In this document: positions 43,501 through 55,500 of the stretch, one piece after another | Numbering within the stretch: position 1 is the stretch's first letter | How the letters are laid out: each line of letters begins with the position of its first letter | From: Branchiostoma floridae | Lineage: Eukaryota > Chordata > Leptocardii > Amphioxiformes > Branchiostomatidae | NCBI RefSeq assembly: GCF_000003815.2 | Contig: NC_049983.1 | Span: forward strand, 23,793,852-23,857,851 | Reading direction: 5' to 3' | Length of the DNA stretch: 64,000 nucleotides | Program-made: the position numbers and the translations under genes | The notes under the pieces: model-generated | Told to the model about the DNA's origin: nothing | The model's database searches: none | Seen by the model: the letters and a program-made list of their open reading frames with translations, nothing else

Positions 43501-46500
43501 TTTTTCGCCATAGCTGTTTTTATTATGGATGTAATAATTTCAGTTTTCACCCCTACGCCATCTGGTTTAGTGGTTTAGGTCCTCCTTATGATTGCGCCTT
43601 AAGCCTTGTAGTAATTTGATACCGTCAAGCAGATGTTGTCCTCGTCGCAATATGCCATCTCGTTCGGGCTTTGCGTTTCCAATATTGAGGTTGGTTTGAC
43701 ATAGCATACTGTTAACATTTTGCGCGGTTGATAGTCATATGCATTTTATGGTTAGAACGTGTTTGATCCTTGGGATTTTTTTTTTCCCGGTAGCTCTTTT
43801 CATTATCGATGTAATAATTTGAGAAATCACCCCTATTTCCCTGGCATTGTGGAACAGCTGGTCTATAGACGATGGGGTTTAGCAATTGCTTATCTCCAAG
43901 CAGATATGGGGTTATGGTATGTCCACAGCTGTCATTGACCCACTTTTTGGTGTGTGTCTGAGATATCCATTGTGAAGCTGTGTTGTTGTTTTCATTTGGT
44001 GTCGTTCGATTGAGACGCTGATTTCGCTGATAATGCTTACAGGACTGTGTTTTAAATTTGACAGTGCTAGGTATGTTAGCTTTTAAGTAAGTTTTTGGTA
44101 TAAGCTGAGTGAGTGAGTAGTGGGGCAGAGACTTGGACTCTCACTGCTGCCCAGGAACGTCGACTCGACGCCTTTGATACTAAGTGCCAAAGGAGAATCC
44201 TGGGAATCAGGTGGCACGACTACGTATCCAATGCCACCCTGCGTGAGACCACCAGTCAACCCCAACTGTCCAACAAGGTGCGTCAGGCCCGTCTTCGGCT
44301 GTTTGGTCACATTGCCAGGACGGAGCCACCTCTGGAAACAGCTGCCCTTCTGAGGGAACCGCCCCCACCCAATTGGTCCCGCCCCAGGGGCCGTCCCAGG
44401 CATACCTGGCAAGAACAACTGAGGGACGACCTGAGGGCTGCCGGCCTCAACCTTACCACCGCCTGGGTGCTGGCCCTCAACAGACCTACGTGGAGATCCA
44501 TGTGTGCAGGCGCTACGCTCCATCCCGGAGCATGCGGACCTGAGTGAGTGAGAGTGAGTGAGTGAGTGAGTGAGTGATGTGATGTGTTCTGTATGCGATA
44601 TAAACACCGAGTCATACACCACAGAAAACATCACAACCGACATAAACCATAATGAGGTCACAGAGTATGTTACACAATATGTCTGATGATAGAATTGTTG
44701 AAAAAGCATACGACACTGCTGTTATACAAGAACATGAATGGATCACACATGTACAAGATATACTATGCAGGCACGGTTTCCAAAATATTTGGCTAAACCC
44801 TAAAGTCGATGCCAAATATTTTGGAAACATGTTCAAGGAACGCCTAAAGGACACATTTCTTTCGAACTGGAGGCAAAAGATAAGAAACTTTATTAACTAG
44901 CAACATATTCGAAAATTAAGACAACCTTCGCTCTAGAAAACTATCTTTTATCAATTCAAAACAGGTCATTCACTAATAGCATAACAAAACTAAGGATTGA
45001 AGCACATTGTTTAGAAATTGAAAAGAGTCGTCACAAAAATGTACCAGCTGAAAAGAGAATGTGTTCCATATGCAAAGACAGTATTGAAGATGAATATCAT
45101 TTCCTGATGATATGCCCTTATTATAATGAAGAAATGAAAAAATTATTGACCATATGTAACAACAGAACAACATTACCTAAAACAAACAGAGAAATATTCA
45201 ATGTACCTTTATCATGTCCCGACTCCATATCTGTCCACCTAGGCCAATATATATATAATGCTATGCAAAAGAGAAGTAGACTAAATGTTCTAACAATGTG
45301 AAATACACTATGCCGCAATATTTTTTCTGTTATGTTAGATTAGTATACTGTTGTATACTGTTGTAGATAGTTTGAAGTTTGCCATACATTGTACCTGTTA
45401 CAATCGTTGTGCAATAAACTTGACTTGACTTGACTATAAACTGTGATCTCAATAGATGAGGTGGTCAAAACTTCTTCAAATTCATCAATCTTATTCACTA
45501 GCAATCTAGCATTTGACAGATTTTGAAGTATTCGAGGCATGTGTCTTTGTTGACTTGATGACTTCACTTGTTGATCGATTTGGATTGGACGCAGCTGTGC
45601 GATACGGTCTACACATTGTTGCATCTCCAGACCTGATTTGCATGTAAATGTTGGGGAGGGCCGGGGACAGTGGCCGACAATCGTAGTGATTTTGCGTAGT
45701 ACTACGTTATTCCTTCCGGCCTTTTTGCCAGGAGGTCTGCGTGTAATAAATAATTATGTAATTCTGACAGGAAACTGCAGACTTGTAAGATTATTATAAT
45801 ATGATTTAGAGTGAGAGCATCTCTATGCAGAAATTTAATGTCAACAAAGCAGAAATTATTTCAGACATACCCAAAGATGAGATTTACCGTGCCTGACACA
45901 TAATTTATCTCAAAACACCATCAAGGTGTAAGGAATTCAAGATCAATGTGAAAGTGAATGTGACATGACACAATGCCACTGATATTCACATAACATTTTA
46001 CACACTCATAGCATTCAGGTATGACTTTTACAGCGGGGTTAAACTTGTCACAATGATGGACTTAGCTTACTTAAATACCTTAAAAGTTGGTATTGCTACC
46101 ACAAAATATGCCCTCCTCATTCACAAAAAGAAAGGTGTGAATGAACCATTATTCAAAAACGCTTTATTAATTAAAAGTTATCTCTAAGTTTTAAAATGAT
46201 AATCCGTCACATTTCGTCTATTGATTTGGTTGCACGCTGGCCCTTATTCTTAGCATCCTATCGTTTGTCTTTGTACAGTCATGTTGTAACCGGTTACTGT
46301 CCCAACTGCTGTTCTATCCAGCGTGACCAGACATCCCTGCATGTGGCCAGCCAGTACGGGCAGACTGAGGTAGCAGAGCTTCTGATAAAAAACGGGGCTG
46401 ATCTGGAGGCGAGGGACAGGGTAAGTAGCTATAACCCTGCTCTCATTTCTCCTGTCCTGTACCTGGACAATGGTGCCCCTGGTACCCCTGTCATAACACT

Positions 46501-49500
46501 CACAACATTAATAGTCATCTACTAAATGATCCCTTCCAAGAAAAAAGTCTCATTCAGAGATAGATTGACGCTATTGTTCTGGAGTAAGGTAAGTTTAAAT
46601 AACTTGTATATAAAGGCATTTTGTCTCTGAGTTTTTTTTCATATTCTGTAAATAAATTAATAAATATTCCTTCTGTGGCTTCCCAACCAACACACATAGA
46701 TTTACTACTTGAATGTGCAAAATGTGCATAATCATTCCCAAACGTCGCTATATTGCAGAATAATAGTAAAAGCACCTGTTTCAAATGTTAAAAATGGACA
46801 CACTTTCTTCAGACATGAACCTGCGGTTTTTGACTTTCACCTACTAGCCAGTCGTGCATGTGGATGTCATCCGAGTCAGTGTTGCAACATAGTAAACGTA
46901 ATACTAACTTAGGCTACATGAATGACTATTCCATGATTTACTATCATCTACAATGTATGCAAGCAGCGGTTGGTGCAGAAGATTTAGAACCTGTTTATCA
47001 TATGTTCTTTTCGCACTCCCCATGCGCTAACCTCTGCTGCTTGCTTCAAAGGGCCACACTTAAAATTTTACACAGAAGAAAACAAATAGTTGATCAAAGA
47101 TATTTCTTTTTGATTCTAAAGTACTCTCTGTCATCAACCTTATTTTATCAAACCAATAATTAGAAATACTTTTGATATGATCTATAACATTTGAAGTGAT
47201 AAAAAAATTATATTTGTATTCATTTCAGTCCACGTTTGCGCTTTTTCATAGCATTTTCTGACAGTATACTTGTCTCTTGGCAGTCATGTTGTAATCGGTT
47301 ACTGTCCCAACTGTTGTTCTATCCAGCATGACCAGACATCCCTGCATGTGGCCAGTGTGTACGGGCAGACTGAGGTAGCAGAGCTTTTGATAAAAAATGG
47401 GGCTGACCTGGAGGCGAGGAATGGAGTAAGTAGCTATAACCCTGCCCTCCTTTCTACCGACCTGTACCTGGACAATGGTCAGTCTTGAATGTGAATGTCA
47501 TCCATGTCACATGTTGCTATATAGTAAACGTAATACTAAGGCTACATGAATGACTATTCCATGATTTACTATCATCTACAATGTATGCAAGCAGCGGTTG
47601 GTGCAGAAGATTTAGAACCTGTTTATCATATGTTCTTTTCGCACTCCCCATGCGCTAACCTCTGCTGCATGCTTCAAAGGGCCACACTTAAAATTTTACA
47701 CAGAAGAAAACAAATAGTTGATCAAAGATATTTCTTTTTGATTCTAAAGTACTCTCTGTCATCAACCTTATTTTATCAAACCAATAATTAGAAATACTTT
47801 TGATATGATCTATAACATTTGAAGTGATAAAAAAATTATATTTGTATTCATTTCAGTCCACGTTTGCGCTTTTTCATAGCATTTTATGACAGTATACTTG
47901 TCTCTTGGCAGTCATGTTGTATTCAGTTACTGTCCAAACTGTTGTTCTATCCAGATTGACCGGACATCCCTGCATGTGGCCAGCGAGTACGGGCAGACTG
48001 AGGTATCAGAGCTTCTGATAAAAAATGGGGCTAGCCTGGAGGCAAGGGACATGGTAAGTAGCTATAACCCTGCCCTCCTTTCTACCGACCTGTACCTGGA
48101 CAATGGTGCCCATGGTACCCCTGTCATAACACTCTCAACGTTATTAGTTACAAGTATCTACTTATTGTCCCTTCCAACAAACATAGTTATCTCTAACTAA
48201 GTTTTAAAATGATAATCCGTCACATTTCGTCTATTGATTTGGTTGCACGTTGGCCCTTATTCTTAGCATCCTATCATAATTTTGTTTGTCTGTGGACCGT
48301 CATTTTGTAACCGGTTACTGTCCCAACTTTTGTTCTATCCAGCTTGACCAGACATCCCTGCATGTGGCCAGTAAGTACGGGCGGACTGAGGTAGCAGAGC
48401 TTCTGATAAAAAATGGGGCTGATCTGGAGGCGAGGGACTATGTAAGTAGCTACAAAAATGTATAACCCAGCTCTCATTTTTCCTGTCCTGTACCTGGACA
48501 ATGGTGCCCATGGTACCCCTGTCACAACACTCACAACTTAATAGTCATGTACTAATGATCCCTTCCTACAGACAAGTCTCATTCAGAGATAACCTTGACG
48601 CTATTGTTCTGAAGCAGGTGTAAATGACTTGTAAAAAGGCATTTTGTCACTGAGTTTCTTTTGTATGAGAGTCTTGTACCCTGCTCCGTGACTTCCCCCT
48701 GGCACACACATATCCGCTTTATGTAGAATAAGGATAAGTGCTCATTCACAAGAAATAGAGAGGGGCAGGTACAAAAAAACTGCCCGTTAACGAGAGAACA
48801 ATAATCACATGTAAATACTGTTCAGGGAAAGCAGTGGAAGATGAACTACATTTCATTTGTCAATGTTCACATTACATTTCCGAAAGAAACAAACTTTTTC
48901 TTAAAATCTGCAAAACTTTTCCAAGCTTTTATCACCTTACCGACCAACAAAAATCAATCTTCTTGCTTAAGTCGTCCAACCCCTTTATGAAAATGTTAGA
49001 CAATTCATCTCCTACAGCATATTATATGGAAAAGAAGTCAAACCCATCAAATAGCTTATTAAAGTAGAAATAGATTTAGATTAGACGTTATTCCCTTTTG
49101 ATTTATCTATGATTGTCATTTACCTTCTTTGTTAAGTATCATAATGTATACCACTACTGCTTTTACTTTGTATGCGATTAGCCCTCGGGCATGAATTTGC
49201 AATAAAGGTTATTATTATAATGTTCACAACTGTATTACAGAGTAGTAAAATGATCTATTTTCAAATTGAGAGTTTCAGTTGTACAAACTTCCCCCGTGAA
49301 TTCACTGTAACAGTTTTACTTTTACTTACCAAGTCGCCTGTGTAGATGTCACCCATTACATCAAGTCAGTGTGGTAGATATATGCTACATGAATGAGTCT
49401 TCCATATTTTACCACTAAAGGCATTACAGATTCTGAAGTGTTTTTTTTTATTTACATAATGGTTATCAAGTAAAAAGAGTCTTTACAAGACCCAAAGGCC

Positions 49501-52500
49501 ACTCCAATGTTATGGGTTACATATTGCAAACAATTGGTTAAGGTGGAAATAGTCTCAATGTGCTGTGTTGTTTTATGTAACGTTTATGTCTTATGACCCA
49601 AGGAAGACTAGCGATACATTGAATTTACTTATCTTGAAAGTTCATCTGTGTTGGTAGAAGTCATTATTGAGCTAGTTAAACTGTAATATCCAGCACAAAA
49701 ATTGGACTCGCCCCAAATTTTCGACTGAACGGCACCTGGTCTTTTGTATTTACATTGTACTGACAAATGGAGATCGTTTGCATAAACAAATAAACAAATT
49801 CTTTACTGTGTGATATCTATTTTTTCCTCTCTTTACAGTGATGACACAATTTTGACAAAATACAACAATACAAACACCATTACCACCAGGTCGACCTCTT
49901 CATGAATGAGTCTGAACAGGGAGAGACATTTCGTGTTACACAGACCACCTTTATCACTTTTCTCTGTACAGCGCCTGGAGTCCACACCTTTGCATCTGGC
50001 TGCTGCTGGGGGCCACACCGGGACCTGTGAGCTTCTGATTCATTCTGGAGCTGACGTTACGACCAAAAATAAGGTGATTTATATTTGTTTCAACTGACCT
50101 TCATCATACATTTTTTCTATGAATAGTACCAGTCCTCACCCTTGCATCTGGCTGCTGCTGGAGGGCACACTGAGCTACTGATTTGTTCTGGAGCTGATGT
50201 TATGACGCAGGATGGAATAAAACATTCTTTAACTTAAATGGACTTTATTAGATTCAGATTCAGATGTAATTGTCATATTCTGTAATGTTACATTGAAGTT
50301 TACACAATAAAATGCATCATGTAACAATAACACTGACTCAAAAACAACATGGATAATCTAAACTCATTAACTCAATGAACTCTGAATACATGTTATCAAG
50401 TTGGGCATTGGCAATGTTATGTCATTAACATGACTTAACTTACCATGTCCATCCTCCCTGTACATTACCAGTCCACTCCCCTCCATGAAGCTGCTGCTGG
50501 GGGCCACACCGGGACTTGTGAGCTTCTGATTCGCTCTGGGGCTGACGTTATGACCAAAGATAAGGTTTATGTTTGTTTCAACTAACCTTTATCATATATT
50601 TTTTCTATGAATAGTACCAGTCCTCACCCTGCATTTGGCTGCTGCTGGAGGGCACACTGAGCTGCTGATTTGTTCTGGAGCAGATATTATGACACAGGAT
50701 GCAATAAAACATAGTTTAACTTATTTTGAAATGGACCTTATTAGATTCATATATGGATGTAATTGTCTTCTGTAATGTTACATTGAAGTTTACACACGTC
50801 AGGAAGAATGCATCATGTAACAATAACACTGACTCAAAAACAACATGGATAATCTAAACTCATTAACTCAATAACCTCTGAATACGTGTTATTAAGTTGG
50901 TCGTTGGTGACGTTATATCATTAACATAACTACTGAACATGTCTGTCCTCTCCGTACAGGACAAGTCCACTCCCCTCCATAAAGCTGCTGCTGGGGGCCA
51001 CGACCGGACTTGTGAGCTTCTGATTCGTTCTGGAGCAGACTTCAACTTCACCATAAACACGGTGATGTACATTAATTTTGCTTAACATGAATATGTGAAT
51101 AAATGAATTGGACGTTGTTGATGTTATGTTGTACTATAACACACCTAACTACTAATGCTGTCCGTCCTCCCTGTACAGGACCAGGACACACTCCTGCATC
51201 GTTCGGCTGGAAGGGGTGACACCGAGACCTGTGAGCTTCTGATCAGTTTGGGAGCTGATGTTATGGTCCAGAATAAGGTAAAACAAACTTGTTTGAAGTA
51301 GACTTATCAAGACCTCAAGTGTATGTAATCTTCTTCTATAGTAACTTTAAATCTAACAGTACACAAGAACATAGCATCATATAACAATCAAAACCGACAT
51401 AATCTCTATATTGTATATGTAACTTTTCTTTACTGTAACGTTATGATAAAAATGTTCAAACTCATTACCTATCTGTGTCACATAACTATTAATAATAACT
51501 GAACATGTCTGTCCTCTCTGTACAGGACAAGTCCACTCCCCTGCATAAAGCTGCTGCTGGAGGTCACACCAGGACTTGTGAGCTCCTGATTCGTTCTGGA
51601 GCTGACGTTACGACCAAAGATAAGGTGATTTATATTTGTTTCAACTAACCTTTATCATATATTTTTTCTATGATTTGTACCAATCCTCACCCTTGCATCT
51701 GGCTGCTGCTGGAGGGCACACAGAGCTACTGATTTGTTCTGGAGCTGATGTTATGACACAGGATGCAATAAAACTTAGTTTACGCCAGTATGGTCAAGGA
51801 TCGCTATAAGGGAACGACTCTTGGGCACACGATGCAACTTATATCGAGGTGCTTTATTCCAACATGGCGATACAGTAGGAGTCGGTGGTCGGACTAACTC
51901 TAGGACCGAACCAACATAACATAGGGGTGTTATTCTAACTAAATACAACATAAACCAACATGGGTGGCGTTAACTTATTTTTAAATGGACCTTTAAGTTA
52001 TTGGATTCAGATATGGATGTAATTGTCTTCTGTAATGTTACATTGAAGTCTACACAAGAACAATGCATCATGTACAATAACACTGACTCAAAAACAACAT
52101 GCCTTTGGATAATCTAAACTCATTAACTCAATAAACTCTGAATACATGTTATCAAGTTGGGCATTGGCAATGTTATGACATTAAAGTGACTATACTTACC
52201 ATGTCCGTCCTCCCTGTACAGGACCAGTCCACTCCCCTCCATAAAGCTGCTGCTGGGGGCCACACCAGGACTTGTGAGCTCCTGATTCGTTCTGGAGCTG
52301 ACGTTACGACTAAAGATAAGGTGATTTATATTTGTTTCAACTAACCTTTATTATATATTTTTTCTATGAATAGTACCACTCCTCACCTCTGCATCTGGCT
52401 GCTGCTGGAGGGCACACTGAGCTGCTGATTTGTTCTGGAGCTGATGTTATGATGTAGGATGCAATAAAACATAGTTTAACTTATTTTGAAATGGACCTTA

Positions 52501-55500
52501 TTAGATTCATATATGGATGTAATTGTCTTCTGTAATGTTACATTGAAGTTTACACAAGAACAATGCATCATGCAAGAATAACACTGACTCAAGTTCAGTT
52601 CAGTTGACTCAAAAACAACATTAACTCAATAAACTCTGAATACATGTTATCAAGTTGGGCATTGGCAATGTTATATCATTAACATTAACACACCATGTCT
52701 GTCCTCCCTGTACAGGACCAGGCCACTCCCCTTCATAAAGCTGCTGCTCGGGACCACAACGGGACTTGTGAGCTGCTGATTCGTTCTGGAGCAGATGTTA
52801 ACACAGCCATAGATAGGGTGATATACATTTGCATTAAAGGAACATTTGAATACTTCAGGAAATTAAAGTATAATTTAAATCAAGAACGAAGTCTTAGTAC
52901 ATACTTAGTTCACTGTCACTGTGTTCCTTTAACAACTAAGTCTTCAATGTGTAATGTATCTCTTCTCATCATGAAACTAAGATTAAATTTAAAAGGACCT
53001 GGTCCTTTTCCTTATATTTGATCAAATATTCCTGTCTAGTTGCTATCCCATGTTACCTGCAATCTCCAGATGATGCTTATGGAGTTAAGATGCCAATGTC
53101 ATAGACTAAATCAGTTACTTTTCTTCTAATGTTCATTTCCTTTTGCCAGCATTATGAGAAAGATGCGGATGACCTTCGTTCCACACTAAGGAAACCTGCT
53201 CTCAAGAAGGAAGGTAAGCCTTTTCGTCACCTAAAAAGCACCATGACTCTTGTACTTGTACAATGAACAAGACACCCGTTATACCTGCTCTACCAACCTA
53301 TTTCAAAAGCTCAACACATCTACTTTGCCTGCGCCAGTTGATCATAATAGCCGGGCGGCCTGCTTGAAGAGGTGGTTGCTTCAGCAGGATGCTATGTTTT
53401 ACCCACTGTGTCTTTCGCCCACAATTCCTGCATATGACGCAGGCCTCGTCATATGCCCATATCTGTTTATAGAAAATCCCATCATATACAAAATAGGTGC
53501 AGTTAAGGCATACTGATCAGCCAACTGTTCTGGTTTCAGTTTGGTGTGTTCAGTTTTGATCCACTGCTTGCTGAGTCACAATTGTTCTACTGTGTATCTG
53601 CATAACGTGACGTCATGACAGCAGTGGATTTTAATGTTCATTCCTTGACAAAAACTGTTGCTGTTCAGTCGAAAATTTGGGTGATTCCAATTTTTGTGTT
53701 GGAAATTACTGCAACAGTTTAACTATTTCAATAATGACCAAGTTGCACATAGATGAACTTGAAAGTTAAGGTCTTTGAAACAGTTTATTAGAATCTGATT
53801 CCAGATCAAAAGTCAAGATTCCTTCCATAGTGAGTGCAAAATCAGAACTTTCACACAAAAAGCAGGTTGCAAAATTATGCACCCCCATAAGTTTCAGTCT
53901 TTAGCACTTGGTGCAGCACCTTTTAGCTACAATAACCTGCTGCAGTAGCTTGTCGCAAGGCATCTAGGAATATCCGGTCAAGAGCGATGGTATTTGTGAT
54001 ATTTTGAAAAATATTACTCAAAAATAGATTTTTTTTAAATATTGCAATTTGAAACAATTGTCAATATGATATCCCTCACAGAATGTCCTAAAACAATTGA
54101 ATTAGCAGGTTACATACCCTTCGGATAGATGTCCAGACAGGGAAATGGGGCGGAAAACCCTGTCCACTGTCTGAAAAGAGGGTTAGGGTTATCACAAATA
54201 CCATCGCTCTTGACCGGATATTCCTAGATGCCTTGCGACAAGCTACTGCAGCAGGTTATTGTAGCTAAAAGGTGCTGCACCAAGTGCTAAAGACTGAAAC
54301 TTATGGAGGTGCATAATTTTACATGTAGGGGTTCCTGACAATACTTAAAGGGACATAATGTAGAAACATGGCGCCAAAATTTCAAATGTTCTGAACTTGA
54401 AAATCTCCATTCAGATTGACATTTGCAACTTATTTCTAACTTATCTGCGTCATTTTATCACATTTCTAGTGCTAATTAACAACGTCAAAGTAAGCCGCGA
54501 CCAAATTCACTTACTTCCGGGTAGCCTACCGGAAGTAAGCCGACCGTAGATTTCCGAATCGACCGTTGCGGTCGCAGATCCTCGGAGCGGAGCGGGACTT
54601 TCAACAAACTTCAGTAATGATTCGAGCGAACCATCGAACGCGTTCTAAAGCGCACTTTGGCTCGCCGGCGAGTTGAATAAAATGGCGGACAACTCAAGCG
54701 GCGGAGGGAAGTGCGCATATTTCAAGACATCCTCACGGCTCAACAAAGTCGTATCCATACGTTGTAAATATTGCTGTGCAGACTGTAATAAGGTAGACTC
54801 AACTCAATATGTAGAGAAATGACCGAAAACAGTGACTTTAATTTTACATTATGTCCCTTTAAAGCAAGATTCAGACAGTGCTTAACACTAAACTGATGCA
54901 CATTACTATAGAATTGGCAGCCATTATTTCTTGGCCCTTTCTCCTCTAACAACCAGCCCATTATCATACAGTCCCAATTAAAGTTACTTACATCTTGTGG
55001 TATTCGCATATCGCTGCCATCATACACCTGGACAAACCAAACTACTAATTTAAAATTTTTATCAAATAATTTCCCCAATTGCCCTGATTGTTAAACAGCA
55101 ATTCAATCATAAGTTATTTGATTACTAGTAGTTACACAATTGGAGAGCAGCATCTGTAAACTTACAGTATTGTCAATAGCATTTTTCAAGTGTTAGCTAT
55201 TTATGAAAAAAAGCAAATGAGATCTAGACACCCTGTGACCCTGACATGTTGTCTATTCTGTGCTGCCTGCAGAGATGGACCTGGACATGTTCTTCATGGC
55301 TGTTGAGAAAGGTGACATGCAGACTGTGCGGAAGGGACTGGAGGCTGGGGTGGACGTCAACACCAAGATCAAGAGAAAATATCATGTAAGGATACTGATA
55401 ACAGTGATGTTTGCTTGAATCAAACTGAAAGCAGGAGTTCTGATACATCATTGTGATTAGCAGATTGACAGAATGGTAACAAACAAACCAGCAGTTTTTT

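Larger units (their letters stand above)
40808..45740 (-). mobile_element. CR1-like LINE, minus strand, with nested insertions
   Basis: Outer borders are fixed by paralogs A and C, where GCAGTG runs straight into TAATAAAT; here GTG is doubled (40805-40807, 45741-45743). Reading the minus strand, pieces appear in order: a ORF start (45740-45600), endonuclease N-terminus (NLSNARLLVNKIDEFEE, 45540-45450), endonuclease (CGGGVAVYTKATIS and VYNPPASC, 43155-42910; GLLVMGDLNHLDTS, 42021-41821), reverse transcriptase end (GFVRPLLEYACPVW, 41480-41199), and AATAAACC with an ATTC tail at 40808-40830. At least three other LINE pieces are inserted in it. Confidence 0.8.

Noticed and set aside
46918-47163. 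Repeated open frames beginning MNDYSMIYYHLQ (also 47546, 57000)
   Set aside because: They lie in introns between ankyrin exons, are similar only because the introns were copied, and lose the frame in copies at 9340 and 57000.
54740-55078. 112-codon minus-strand frame as a gene
   Set aside because: It starts in unique DNA and ends inside the piggyBac-like MITE, has no recognised domain and no paralogous support.
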